Assembly: GCF_016808095.1 (NCBI RefSeq)
Contig: NC_068979.1
Span: forward strand, 26,083,460 to 26,147,459
Direction: 5' to 3'
Source: Vigna angularis
Taxonomy: Eukaryota; Streptophyta; Magnoliopsida; Fabales; Fabaceae
Length of the DNA stretch: 64,000 nucleotides
The first letter of the stretch is position 1, and every line of letters starts with the position of its first letter. The notes under the pieces are model-generated. The model was not told the origin of the DNA. It made no database searches and saw only the letters and a program-made list of their open reading frames with translations. Both the position numbers and the translations under genes were made by a program. Shown here piece by piece: positions 37,101 to 46,797 of this stretch.

Positions 37101-37629
37101 TTTTTTCTTTTTTTTTTGCTTGATTATTATGTACTACAGGCTTTCAAAAAATTGTGTACTACAGCAAGATATGGTATGTCAAACAAAGAAAACTCTCTTA
37201 TCTCTTTAATTATCTTGTGGCAGACACATGAAGCTTCAAAAGTGTTTGAGCACCTGGTGAGTCTGGGTCTCAAGCCTAATGCAAAATCATATTCCCTGCT
37301 AATTGAGGCCCACCTGATTAACCGGGATGTCAAATCTGCTCTTGCAGTGATTGATGATATGGTATCTACACTGTTCTTTTTTCTTTAAAAAATGTATATA
37401 TTTGCCAGCAAAGGTCATTGATGCATATCAAATTCCTTGGCAGATGTGTGCTGGATTTGAACCGTCAAAATCGATTCTGAAAAAGGTCAGGCGGCGATGC
37501 ACGAGAGAAATGGACTACGAAAGTGATGATCGAGTACAATCAGTGGCAAATTCCTTGAATTATAGATTGGGTTCAGAAAGCCGAGGGGACATTCTGTTTA
37601 ATCTTGACTACAGTGGGGGTTATGCTTGA
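22123..37629 (+). CDS. PPR/TPR-like superfamily protein, probably mitochondrial, complete
   Basis: Six exons join in phase with GT-AG borders: 22123-22694, 27333-27555, 27904-28383, 28726-28932, 37224-37361 and 37444-37629, giving 1806 nt and 601 residues. The ATG at 22123 opens a Ser/Arg/Pro-rich N terminus (MAPQMAILFRTRS) that fits an organelle transit peptide. Pentatricopeptide-type helical repeats follow, for example the stretch ending NVKPNTASFNLVLKAM, one around SPDIHSYNGLIYAFGKLKK, and one around LGLKPNAKSYSLLIEAHL, each with the N/D-x-x-SY/SF signature. The C terminus is charged (KKVRRRCTREMD). Architecture and exon order resemble the Arabidopsis mitochondrial TPR-like protein At1g26460; that comparison is from memory. 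PPR proteins usually bind organelle RNA, but the target is unknown. Intron 1 (4.6 kb) and intron 4 (8.3 kb) are swollen by insertions. Exon junctions remain intact, so the gene is probably functional. Confidence 0.85.
22898..24273 (-). pseudogene. Duplicate of the X8 gene (exons 1-3), decayed, inside PPR intron 1
   Basis: This is a near-identical copy of 10987-12435, in the same plus-strand orientation, with exons at 24047-23996, 23696-23509 and 23395-23359. Exon 4, with the linker and GPI signal, is missing. Exon 2 has lost 51 bp between AGC microhomologies (the CVCKDG region). A domain cysteine is changed to Ser (ACGAGADC to ASGAGADC). A 1-bp deletion shifts the frame after GSCD. Exon 1 and all three visible splice borders survive. 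It lies antisense to the PPR transcript. It is a segmental or transposon-borne duplicate and is not expected to make a working protein. Confidence 0.85.
24274..25344 (+). mobile_element. Probable remnant of Copia internal sequence
   Basis: The stretch ends in a purine-rich tract (AGCTTGAGAGGGAG) directly before an LTR-like sequence, as at the 3' end of Copia elements. A frame near 25230 resembles the usual end of pol. Short frames near 24506 show no domain. No 5' LTR was found, so the extent is uncertain. Confidence 0.4.
25345..25537 (+). mobile_element. Short Copia-type 3' LTR (193 bp)
   Basis: It begins TGTTAGAATAATTATATC directly after a polypurine tract and ends ATATTTTACA, giving TG...CA ends. 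It contains TATATATAGAATG upstream of a likely transcription start. No second copy and no target duplication were found in the window. Confidence 0.6.
25538..27332 (+). other. Remainder of PPR intron 1
   Basis: Intron sequence. 26440-26530 contains a duplicated AAAGGAG(C/T)...GAGTGGACGATTC phrase. 26580-27000 is less AT-rich and resembles transposon-derived sequence, but no domain was recognised in its short frames. Confidence 0.4.
29316..29704 (-). repeat. Copia 3' LTR (389 bp)
   Basis: On the minus strand it runs from TGTTAGAATTACCTAAC to ...AAAACTTACA and follows the purine tract GAGTCAAGTGGGAGAA. Its first ~80 bases recur at 36786-36865 with about four differences. Confidence 0.85.
30097..34077 (-). 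CDS. Copia gag-pol polyprotein, open over 1326 codons
   Basis: A single uninterrupted frame carries all Copia domains in order: UBN2-type gag (about 1-200); zinc knuckle CHFCKKPGHFQKDC (226-239); aspartic protease WWIDSGCTTHVSN (about 271); GAG-pre-integrase LWHKRLGHIS (about 413); integrase core with HTDICGP, RSDRGGEY and GVSERRNR giving the D-D-E triad (about 475, 538, 583); reverse transcriptase with FLNGDLEEDVYMDQP and YIDDILL (about 850-1080); and RNase H with TDSDFTG, MEAEF and YCDNSAA, ending near 1326. Integrase before RT defines Ty1/Copia. No in-frame ATG lies between the preceding TAG and VFNGLNFPDW. The position given starts at a TTG, and an acceptor-like TTAATTACAG lies upstream, so the start may come from a spliced leader. 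The frame is otherwise intact, which suggests a fairly recent insertion. Confidence 0.9.
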   Translation of the reverse strand: MNFPDWSEQVQFHLGVLDLDLALQVEKPAAITDISSNEEKTHYKTWERSNKLSLMFMKMSIASNIKSAIPKTENVKKFMKLVEERSQTADKSLAGTLMSTLTTIKFDGSRTMHEHVIEMTNIAARLKSLGMKVDETFLVHFILNSLPSEYGPFQMNYNTLKDKWNVHELHSMLVQEETRLKNLRSHSIHYLKNQGVGKKFKKHVKGKGPLKIDESSTKIQKKNDKCHFCKKPGHFQKDCLKRKAWFEKKGEHNACICFESNLTEVLHNTWWIDSGCTTHVSNVMQGFLTIRTINPTEKFVFMGNRVKVPVEAVGTYRLILDTGYHLDLMDTFYVPSITRNLISLSKLDVAGYSFKFGNGCFSLFKRACMIGSGALYDGLYKLNLDNLYAESLMTLHHNVSTKRSLVDERSAYLWHKRLGHISKERMQRLVKNEILPDLDFTDLNVCVDCIKGKQTKHTKKGATRSTQLLEIIHTDICGPFDVNSFNKEKYFITFIDDFSRYGYVYLLHEKSQAVNVLEVYVNEVERQLDRKVKIVRSDRGGEYYGRYDESGQHPGPFAKFLEKRGICAQYTMPGTPQQNGVSERRNRTLMDMVRSMLSNSCLPVSLWMYSLKTAMYLLNRVPSKVVQKTSFELWTNRKPSLSHLHVWGCQAEIRIYNPQEKKLDARTISGYFIGYPEKSKGYIFYCPNHSTRIVETGNARFIENGETSGSVDSRKVEIIEIKVQVPVIGTSSSRVVVPRVVETHNNQEEQHINTPMINNEPVVEQSQEIVLRRSQRERKSAILNDYVVYLQDSENDLSIDNNPVSFSEAINGDNSDKWLNAMKDELKSMVQNDVWDLVELPEGCKRVGCKWVLKTKRDSHGNIERYKARLVAKGFTQKDGIDYKETFSPVSKKDSFRIIMALVAHYDLELHQMDVKTAFLNGDLEEDVYMDQPVGFTEKGKEHMVYKLKKSIYGLKQASRQWYLKFNDTIISFGFKENTVDRCIYLKVSGSKFIFLILYIDDILLATNDLGLLSETKKFLSNNFEMEDMSEAYYVIGIEIFHDRSQGLLGLSQKAYINKVLERFKMDKCSASPVPIHKGDKFSLMQCPKNDLERKQMENIPYASVVGSLMYAQTCTRPDISFAVGMLGRYQSNPGMDHWKAAKKVLRYLQGTKNHMLTYKRSNHLEVIGYTDSDFTGCIDTRKSTYGYLYLLAGGAISWKSAKQSVIATPTMEAEFVACFEATIQANWLWNFISGLGIVDSIAKPLKIYCDNSAAVFFSKNDKYSKGAKHMELKYFVVKEEIQKHKVSIEHISTDFMISDPLTKGLPPKLFIDHVKNMGIMSTIES
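33799..36793. repeat. ~1.5 kb inverted repeat (palindrome) within the Copia element
   Basis: Bases 33799-35303 and 35317-36793 are reverse complements with a few percent divergence and small indels, separated by about 13 bases. The right arm repeats the LTR tail, PBS, 5' UTR and first ~95 codons of gag on the plus strand. Confidence 0.9.
36510..36793 (+). pseudogene. Inverted partial gag of the Copia element
   Basis: Plus-strand copy of the gag N terminus (FNGLNFPDWSEQVQFHLG onward). It is frameshifted by a 1-bp loss near 36650, carries several substitutions, and is cut at the TCCCTC junction where LTR sequence takes over. Confidence 0.85.
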
Positions 37630-38520
37630 ATGGTAAGTTTTGACAATTTATGGTAAGTTGACACTTACAAGATTATTTTTTACAAAATGTAAGGATTATT
37701 TGATTTTGGAATTTCTTTGTTTTCATTTCACATTTTCACTGTTTCCTGTATAAAATGTATTTTTTTTTTATCATTTTCACTATCACTCAAACTTTTGAAA
37801 TTAGGAAACCAAGTGGAAATAAAAACAAAAATGAAAAACTCAATTCAAATGGACCCGTATTTTACTTAGAGTGAAAATATTTACTTAGAATGCAGTATTC
37901 ACACTAATGCACTTCAGTTTACTAATAAAGGAGTGTCTAAAACTATTGTTTGTTTTTCTCCTTGGATAACCTAACATTAGAATGTTGTTTAGCACTAAAC
38001 CCACTCTTCATATTTGATATTATATAGTTGTTTTTGGGCAGGTGCATTGTATCTGATGTGCCAATGAATTATTGGAATTATTTGACATACCTTTTATTGC
38101 ATCCATAGCCAAGGGAATCACTGTATATAAGTGGATGCTGTTCTGGTTGCCGGGTCAGGATAACACATAACTCGGCACACCCTCTATTTTTGTATGTGTT
38201 TGTGAAGTGGAGGGAGATTATTGATGATGATGGCATTAGGTTTCTTAGTGAAAACCGGAAGCAGTGACTAATCCAATTTTAGTAGAGAGGATATAATCAA
38301 GCTGGACTCTTCTCTTTGGTTTTCTTTATTTTTTGGTTTTTTGACGACCTAGTGTGGCATCCACTAAAAGCTGCAAGGATTTGTAGACTCTATTTATGGT
38401 GCAATGGCTGTACTAAATTATACTGCAAATAATGGGAACATTTTCAATACAATCTCTCCATTTTATGATGTCTAAATTAACTTGAGATAAAATGTCTTTG
38501 TATAGAGAATGCTTTGCTTG
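37630..38520 (+). other. Likely 3' UTR of the PPR gene, with a possible UTR intron
   Basis: Two bases after the stop codon lies ATG|GTAAGTTTTG at 37633, and TTTTTGGGCAG|GTGCAT lies at 38041, so the 3' UTR may be spliced. The polyadenylation site was not located. Confidence 0.4.
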
Positions 38521-39007
38521 GATGTTATGTTTAATTGAACAGAGGTAAAAGAGAACTTGGATAATATTAGTGTGTTGTGAACCAAATTTTTAAGCACCCG
38601 CTTCTAAAATATTATTTAAGATTAAATACAAACATATTATACTCAAGAAAAATAACTACTTATGACTAGATGCTGTCTTCGATTATAATTATATATTTTT
38701 AAGCAATGAAACTAAATATTATAAAGACTTTTAAAATAAATCGTTATTTTAGTATTTATTGCTACTATACCACGATTAAATGTGTTTGACTTTTTTTGTT
38801 TTTGTAAGTAATATCTTAATGTTGTTTATTGTAATATTTAAATTCTATTTTTGAACGAAGATACTTTACATTCTATCTTAATATTACTTTTACAATTATA
38901 GTTATTATTAATAATTTATACTTTTATTTGTTAAAATTACATAATAAATAAAATAATGTTCCTTAATATTTAATGATCAAAATTAGGTTATTTATCAACA
39001 TTTCTTT

Positions 39008-39067
<60 letters not shown>

Positions 39068-39230
39068 GCACATAATGTTCTCTAGTTTTTCTAATTTAAC
39101 TTATATAACAAACATTAATACTTAATCTTTACAACTATAAATTAAAGAGGGCAAGTTATTTAGGTTTTGTTTAGGGTGTTGGACTGACATGCCAGATTGG
39201 GCGGATTGTACCGGCCTGATTTACTGGACT
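38521..39230. other. AT-rich intergenic DNA with a TA microsatellite
   Basis: A (TA)~26 run occupies 39011-39062. Nothing else was recognised. Confidence 0.7.
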
Positions 39231-39239
39231 ACCGGACTG

Positions 39240-39464
39240 GTTGGGACTGCTCATCATACGGTTCCGTGATTTAAAAAGTAAAAACTCGCTCATTTTATAC
39301 GGTGGTTCGGTTTCGAGATTTGAAAATTGAAAACTCGTCTCTTTTATATTATGATTGTTCATTTTCACTGTCAGATTTTTCAATATGGGTTTTATAAGAA
39401 AAAGACATAAAAACACTGAACTCCCATTTCCCGTGGATGCATGGATTCAATATGAAGTATAAAG
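39240..39464 (-). pseudogene. Truncated U5 snRNA relic with promoter remnants
   Basis: The minus strand from 39263 reads AACCGTATGATGAGC, matching the first bases of the U5 copies (AGCCGTGTGATGA), and then diverges. Loop I, the Sm site and the 3' stem are absent. A TATAAA lies at 39294-39299, at about -33. The promoter segment is duplicated: a GATTT...AAAACTCG...TTTTATA phrase occurs twice, at 39269-39299 and 39318-39347. A USE-like AACCCATATTG lies near 39382. The unit's far end (AAAGGTAAGTTTCATTTTCT at 39461) matches the other U5 units. Confidence 0.6.
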
Positions 39465-42400
39465 GTAAGTTTCATTTTCTGCTAAACTTTCGTTTTAAGG
39501 TTTAAATCTTGGATCCAAATAATTTAGATAAAAACCATCACCTAACCCATTGGACCTTTTTGGGAATTGTACTGTGATCGAGTACCTCTCATACATATCA
39601 GTACAAGTCTCGTCATTATACAAGTACATGTTAAATTATTAACTCAAAATATACTCAACCCATCCCTATTTATATTGGAAAAGAAGAAAAAGAAATTGTA
39701 ATTGCATCAAAACTTCAAGAATCATTATTACTTGATATCAATATATGTACATGCCAACAAAGTCACAACTTTTTTTTTTACCTAAACCTAATTAATCATA
39801 TTAAAATAATGGTGTGACAAATAATGTTGTCTCAAGTTAGATTTCATAGTCATACTTTAAAATTAATTTTTTTTTCACATATGACAAAAATCATTAATAT
39901 ATATATCAACAAAACATGACAAAAAGATTAATCAACTCAAAATATACAACTAAACACTTATAATTAAACTTTTTTTCAATGTTTGAATTCCAAATTCATT
40001 AAGATATTTTTAGGATCAATCATCTCAAAGAGTGGAAGGAGAAAGAAGTATTTAAATAATACTTGACCTCGACTTCTAAGTGATGTGAGACTATTAGGTG
40101 TATTGGAAAACTTCTTACAGACAAAACCTAAATAAACTCAAATAGGTGAATTCTAAGTAAGATAATGAATTTAATCGCAAATACAAACCAATAAACCCAA
40201 GATTAAAGATGTTAAGTGTTAATAAAAAATATGTTAATCATATCTTTCCACACTTACACTTTGCACTCTAAGCAAAAGATCTAATGAATTAAAAAATTAA
40301 ACAAATACAATTAGCATAATATGTTGGCAAAGCACGAAGTGTTGATTTGTTATGATTTTGATGATACATGCACCTCTTGTTGGTTTCTCTATTCATGTCT
40401 CATTATCTTAGTTTTATCAAAATGTAAAGCATAAATCAACCTATAAGATTATCTTGAGCATATTTGCATTGAAAAACTGATTTTTATGCTTTTTGTGAAC
40501 ATAATAATTCACTATAATAGTCAATTACCTCAAAACTTCTTTAAAAAAGAAAGTTCTCTCCCTTTCAAATTAACATTTGTTGTATCTCTTAAATATAAAG
40601 AACTCTTAGTTTGTGATTTAAAAATAATTTTGAAAGTACTTTTACATTTTGCATTTGTTTTTTAAAGAAAGACTACTTAAGGCTCATCAAGATTCATTAG
40701 AGAGGTGATCAGGCTATAGGTTCTTATTGTAATATCCATCACATAAGATTGATAAGTTTATTTTTATTTTTCTTGTAATTTCAAAAATGTGGTGAATGTT
40801 GAGGTGAGTGTGTATAATCTATTTTTGTGTAATTCTTGAAGTATTATTTCAAGAGTTGGGTATGTATAGAGTGTAGGTTATTGATGTGAACTTGTAATTT
40901 TGAATAAGTGAAACTTCGGTTTAAGTTGTTGGATAACTAGACATAAATTCTTGTTGAATTGAATCAGTATAAAAATCTTGTGTCTTTTATGTTTGATTTA
41001 ATTCTTGATATTGCATCTCATTCCAAATTTGTCAACAAGATTCATAAAAATGTATGGTCTATTATTTTTGAAAAATCATTTTTTAGTAAAACTACCTCTC
41101 CAGCTGGTTTGATTTTAACCTATTTTCTTTTTCAATAAAATACAAAATTCAAGGAACTAAAGAATAAAAAAGTTAACAACATTCTCCGTAATTTAGCAAA
41201 CAAGAGCGTTGTTAAGTTAAAGGATGAATCAAATATGATAGAATGATCAAAGACATAATCTCCAAATGTTAAAGCTTGTGTATATTCACTGAAAGCACAC
41301 AAGTAAGCAAGCATTGACATAAAATTGTTAAGGCTATAATGTCTACAACTGAACCACTTACAACAAAACATCAAAAGGACTTCGTATATCTCAAAATAAA
41401 GAAAGTAACATAAATCTGAATATCAATATTATACTCCTCAATTTTTTTTTAAATGCTTAATATTATTTTTTTAACACATTTCTGAGTTTTTCTTTATTCT
41501 TTATTTAGTTTGAATTATCCACATGAAGAGATAATAAAATGAAGCACATTCTTATTCTTAATTAAGGCTTTATTCGAAAAAAAAAATTTCAAAAGTTCCT
41601 TCAACCATATTATTATTTTCTCCTTTAAGACATATAATGAACTTTTTATAATATGAATTGAGATATATAGGCTCAAAGGGATAATAAGTGGATTAATTAT
41701 TAAGGTAGGTTGATTCTTATCAACAAAAGAAATATCTCAATCATCTCAATACATACACGCGAACCAAGTAACAAATTAAAGAATCATGTCAAGTTCTAGA
41801 ACATAAACAAACATAATTGAAGTCACACGAAAAAATTGGATTGGTATAAAATAATCCATTCCTCAGCTCAAATCTCACCAAAAACAATTATATTACATTA
41901 GATTCAACAAAATAATTCTAAGAACCAACTTATTAAAAATGTAATGAATACAATCAACCTAACTCATGAAATTAATTATCCAAGAATTATGAAAATGCTA
42001 ACCACTTATACAAATCCTAAAAATCCAATGCAAAAATATACCGTATGTATTTCTTATTTTAGGAATTTTGTTTTTATGTAAAGATAAAAAATAATTACTA
42101 ACTACAACTCTTTCTTTTACAACACAAATAGTGAATGCAATAAATACAAATTAACTACTAAACAATAAACAATAAAAGAAGAGAAAAATTACCACAAAGT
42201 AAACAATAAAATATTTCTAAAACTGAAAATAATCTTTAAAATCCTAAAACTATATTTCTCCTCTCCCTACTTAAAACAAATTATAGATGAATAAAATATA
42301 ATACAATGAAAAAAAAAACTCTCTTCAAGGTGGATAAATAATAAATTTCATCACAAGAGAATACACTAAGCTCAAAACTAATCTTAATCATCTCCTCTAA

Positions 42401-42904
42401 TAACACAAGACTCTCATAAAATAACTTGAGACAATCTTATTGTTGGCTTCACTTTAAAGTTCTATAACAACTTAAAGATACATAAAATAAAGAACAGTCC
42501 AACAAGAATGAAACTTAAGACTATACAACGCTCTACCATGAATTCACACTTGTCATAATTTAGACTAAAATTAGTCTTAATGCATATACACTTAAACTAT
42601 GAGAGTGCATAAAAGGAAAATCCATAAACACTAAAATCATTCATAAAAGAAAGTCTATGTGATGTTCAAGTAAATAAGTATAAATACTTATTAAGAAGTT
42701 CTAGGACCATTACATCTCTGAAAAATTTTTAAGAACATTTCATAAACTAATAACATACTCCTATAAGGAAAAATGTAAAAAAAAAATGAAACAATCTTAT
42801 CATGTAATCCAAAACAACTAGAACAACTATGAGAAACTATACTACTAATAGCAGATAAGCAGCTATTCCAATAAATAAGCTGCAAATATTTTGAACTTCA
42901 TTGC
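39465..42904. other. AT-rich spacer between U5 units
   Basis: About 3.4 kb of AT-rich sequence. Short frames (for example 41132-41374 and 42691-42885, minus) show no domain. No element with clear ends was seen. Confidence 0.5.
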
Positions 42905-43020
42905 AGGGTGTCATAAGAAAACCCTTTCAAAAAGTTGCGTATGCCGCATATAGTGATGAGCCCACGGTATTCTTTAGTAAAAGGCGAAAGAATAATTCGC
43001 TATGTACTCATCACACGGCT
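42905..43020 (-). ncRNA. U5 spliceosomal snRNA gene, copy B
   Basis: The minus-strand RNA starts at about 43020 with AGCCGTGTGATGAG. It contains the invariant U5 loop I, CGCCTTTTACTAAAG, closed by an ATTCTTT/AAAGAAT stem. A longer lower helix GTGATGAG/CTCATCAC pairs perfectly. An Sm-type site AACTTTTTGAAAGG precedes the 3' stem-loop GGGTTTTC...GACACCC. The gene is about 116 nt, normal for U5. U5 holds the exon ends during splicing as part of the U4/U6.U5 tri-snRNP. The 3' flank has AGTTCAA, matching the plant snRNA 3' box AGTNNAA. The 5' and 3' ends are estimated by structure. Confidence 0.92.
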
Positions 43021-43052
43021 CCATAAATGAAATATGGAGAAAACTCAGTGGT

Positions 43053-43102
43053 TTTATATCATAATTGTTTATTCAAACTGAATAGGCTAAGCGATATGGG
43101 AT
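43053..43102 (-). promoter_or_regulatory. USE and TATA box of U5 copy B
   Basis: USE ATCCCATATCG (43092-43102) matches the plant consensus RTCCCACATCG at 10 of 11. TATAAA lies at 43053-43058. Centres are about 41 bp apart (four helical turns), the spacing of plant Pol II snRNA genes. TATA is at about -36 from the inferred start. Confidence 0.8.
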
Positions 43103-43439
43103 TAGTACGAAACAGAGACATTAACACTGAACTCCTCAGCTATTATGTTCCGTCCCTTCTCTGTCATATGTGGTGCCTTTATGTAGTATTATAGTTTTAG
43201 CTGTGACATTGAAGAGTCATGAAGTTAAGTTTCATTTTCTGTTATTTTTCCTGCAATCCAGAATTCAATAACTAAAGTGACTCATACTCAATCATTATAA
43301 TACAAAATAGTTTAGGATATATGAAGTTATTTTTTCTTTAAAAACTTTAATGTGTTTCCTTTCTCTTTATGGCCAATAATAAAAATGACTTATTTATCAT
43401 TAAAAATATATAAATAAATATATTTACAAAATAGAAGCA

Positions 43440-44961
43440 CATAGGTGGTGCTGAGATGTCTCAAAGTTGACACTCAACACTCAAAACTAGAAAGATAGCA
43501 TCCAAAGAGTGGTGTTCAGTGTTCGATTTAAGAGAGTTAGCACTCAGGCGCCATGACAGTGGCACTGAGTGCCATGATAGATTCTAATACACTTTAAATC
43601 TGACTTTGGACACTCTACACCCCATTTCTAGTGACCCTAGGACCCTCTAAACATTGAGAAACTCTAAAAAACACAACTTTAACTCCATTTGATTACTTGA
43701 AACCAAAATCACTTCTTTAAGCTACCCAAACTCTTTTCTACTTCTTCTAACACCAATTTAAGCAAACTAACAGCATGGAGAAGTCATAATACATTAGATG
43801 ACACACCGTAACACCTCAGTTTACTCCTAACCTTTCTGTTTCAAGTTTTCACTAGTTAAACCTCAAAGTTGAACTGAAATGTGCTAATGAACTCACCCTA
43901 TTATGCAATTATCACTCTCACACTAGATTTCACTTATTTAAATGCCTAGACAAGTCATAATTGGTCTAATAACATACTCCCAACTTCCCAAAACAATTCA
44001 CGCCCCTTAATTTGCACTTAAAATCCTTTAAAACACCAATAATGAACTACCTCTTTGTCCTAGATTAGTTTTAAATAAATTCACACTTCTCACAAGTCTC
44101 AAATAATTCTATAACAAACCTGAAATAGTTATTTCCTCACACCAACACCTATATCTCAAAATCACCTATTAAAAACCCCTTTTTAGGCTTAAAACCCAAA
44201 GATTTGATCAATCATTACTCCAAACTGTTTGCATTCAATTTCATATATTTACACAACTTCATATTACAAAATTCATGACAACATTGAATTCAAATTTCAT
44301 CACACCAGAATTAGATCATCCAATACCAAAACATACACATTTAATTAAACCAACATAGCATAAATACTAAAATTTAGTACTCAATCAAGTTAATACACAT
44401 ATAATCCCTAAACTTACAAAACAATTAAAACTAAATAGTTAACGTCTAGCTTCCCTTACCTTACACCAATGGTACAAAGCTCTAAGAACAGAACCCTTTT
44501 ATTTCTCGCGCAAGGAACTTCTAGAAACACCTACGAATCACCAAATTGTGATAGAAAGGAATCTTTAAGACTACAAATTTACATAGAATCAGGATGAGAG
44601 ATCCTAAAGCTCATGCGACAAGAGATTATCACACATGATCTCAAACTAAGAACAAAAGAGAAGAAGGGATATAAACTTACTTGCTCTAAACAAGAAATTA
44701 GTCGGATGAATATGTAAACCTCGTTGCAGTGATTGATTAGGCATCTCTTGATCGTCAAAGAGATGACTCAAGAATTAGAAAAATTGGAGAGAAGGTAAAG
44801 AGAACTAAGAGAAAGAGTTTTATAGAGATGAGTTGTGCTTTAAGTAATGAGATAGGTTTAATAAATTTCATTTATATTATCAAATTATTTTAAAATATAC
44901 TACTCGGTCTCATTATTTTAAAACAACTATCAACTCTAATACTCTATTTTCTAGGTTCTTA
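43440..44961 (-). mobile_element. Gypsy-type LTR (copy 3), truncated at its left side
   Basis: It shares the backbone CTAGCTTCCCTTACC, AACTTACTTGCTCTAAAC, GAGAAGGTAAAGAGAACT, AATGAGATAGGTTT and the terminal GGTTCTTACA. The variable segment (43440-43620) carries repeated CACTCAACACTC, TGTTCAGTGTTCG and GCACTGAGTGCC phrases. No TSD was found. Confidence 0.55.
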
Positions 44962-45430
44962 CAGTCTCGACCATTCTTGGTCGTCCTAGTCGAATTTCGC
45001 TTATTTTCAACCAGTGTCGACTCGATCAAATTCAGCCAATTTCTATCGAGACCAACTTGACTAAATTTCAGTCATGGTTGTCTTAGCCAAATTCGATCCA
45101 TTTTTAGTTGGGGCCAATTCGACCTAATTTGGCTGATTTTCAGACAAGACTAAATCAAACAAGTTTCACCTGTGGTTTTTCCAAGCATGGTTGTTCCAAC
45201 TGAATTTGTCCAATTTTCGATCAGGGCTGACTCAATCAAATTTTGGTCAAGACTGACTTGACTGAGTTTCGTATGTCGCCTTCCTAGTCTAATTTAGTCA
45301 ATTTTAGGCTAAGGGTGACTTAACTAAGTTTCGATTGTGTCTGTCCCGGTCGAATTTGACCGAATTTCGACCTCGATCTATTTCATCATTTTTCCCAACT
45401 TAGCCTGTTTCAACCTTTGGTTTGACCCGA
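44962..45430. repeat. Degenerate tandem repeat, TCGAC/GACTCGAC type
   Basis: At least eight imperfect units of roughly 50-60 bp alternate CGA(C/A)TCGA(T/C)CAAATT-like and TTTCGNNC(A/G)GGG-like phrases, starting directly after the LTR end at 44961. No open frame persists. It may be subterminal transposon sequence or a satellite fragment. Confidence 0.6.
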
Positions 45431-45559
45431 CTCATCTCAACTTTTTAATTTTTGTTGTCTATGGGAGAACTCGTGTTCTTAAGTGAAAATCTTTCATTTC
45501 TACTTAGTTAATTTTTTTTCAAGATTTTTAAATAATAGTTCAATTCAATTTGTTATAAC

Positions 45560-46270
45560 AAAAAGTAATTTGATTCAGACGAACTATTTTTTGGTTTAGT
45601 GCACTTTTTAACATTTCAATTCAAACAAACTATTTTTTGGTTTTGTGTGTTTAATTATTTTTAATTGTTTCTTAATTTTTTTATTAAACACTTAATAAGA
45701 ATTAGTTAGTGAAGAAATTATAAAACATTTAAAATAACTAAATTTTGAATTGTATAACTTGATTAAGATAAAGATTCAATGAGATCAATTCTTGTAATAC
45801 ATTTTTTAATTAATGCATTTCTAAAATGATTATGATATTTACCATTAGTAGTCCTAAAGAGGGGTTTTAATCTTTAATGTAAAAAAATTCATTTTCTTAA
45901 TTTTTATTAACAAAGCTTTGTAGAAGATAAATTGCTATAAAATTATTAAGAGATTTGTTTGAGATAACATATATTCTTGAGTTGAGACAATTGTTTTTTA
46001 TACTTAATTTTATGTCTTTTTTACGAGGAACATATATTATGAAAGAAGTGGGTAAATATAATTTTTTTTAGATTTTTAATTAAAAAATATCGTAGTTTGT
46101 TCAAAATTAGTGTCGTTTGGTTTAAAAATTGTGCAGTTCAGTTAAAAATTAGTGTAGTTCGAAAACATGTTAAAGTACATAGTATAACAGTTCAATTTAG
46201 TTCATATACAGTTCAGTGTAGTGTAATTTTTTAGAATAAAAAATAGTTCAATCCATTCGTCTGAAAGGAA
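45560..46270. mobile_element. Fold-back repeat of unknown class
   Basis: GATTCAGACGAACTATTTTT near 45574 is mirrored by AAAAAATAGTTCAATCCATTCGTCTGAA near 46240. A second inner phrase, CAAACAAACTATTTTTTGG, repeats the left motif. The arms are short and the ends are not sharply defined. Confidence 0.45.
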
Positions 46271-46599
46271 AACTAATTTTTGGATCAGTAAAATTTTTCT
46301 CACCCTAATTATAACTTAACCCAACCGCTTCTTTTATACGAAGCAAATAGGCAACTTATTCTTCTTGCTTGAGAGTCGTTTAACCGATCAATCCAAGTAT
46401 CTAGTTTGGCTAATCATGATTAGATCAATCTAAGGTAGATAAATAATTTGAATTAAACTAATAATCATATTTAAATAAATTCTAATTAAAAGTTTAGAAA
46501 GATTGAATTTTGGTCTAAACAAATATTAAATTATGTAAATCAACTCTGATTCCATAAGTTAACCCTTGCTAAAAGGACTATTAAATTAAACTTAATTAC

Positions 46600-46716
46600 A
46601 GGGCGGCCACAAGGGAACCCTTCCATAAAGTTGCGTATGCCGCTTATGATGACGAACTCACGGTATTCTTTAGTAAAAGGCGAAAGAATAATTCGCTTTG
46701 AGTTCATCACACGGCT
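46600..46716 (-). ncRNA. U5 spliceosomal snRNA gene, copy C
   Basis: Minus-strand RNA starts at about 46716 (AGCCGTGTGATGAACTC). The stem and loop I are identical to the other copies over 39 nt (46659-46697). Two features differ. The Sm-type U tract is interrupted by an A (AACTTTATGGAAGGG). The terminal stem GGGTTCCC...GGCCGCCC pairs poorly. The 3' flank has a perfect AGTTTAA 3' box. The altered Sm site may weaken snRNP assembly, so this copy could be a pseudogene with an intact-looking promoter. Confidence 0.88.
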
Positions 46717-46745
46717 CCGTGATCTGAAACACCTTACAATTCACA

Positions 46746-46797
46746 TATTTTATTAATAGTTTCTTATTTCTACTCAAGAGACTTCTTGATGTGGGCT
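46746..46797 (-). promoter_or_regulatory. USE and TATA-like box of U5 copy C
   Basis: USE AGCCCACATCA (46787-46797) matches RTCCCACATCG at 9 of 11. A TAATAAAATA stretch lies at about 46746-46755, some 41 bp away. The TATA box is weaker than in copies B and D. Confidence 0.65.
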
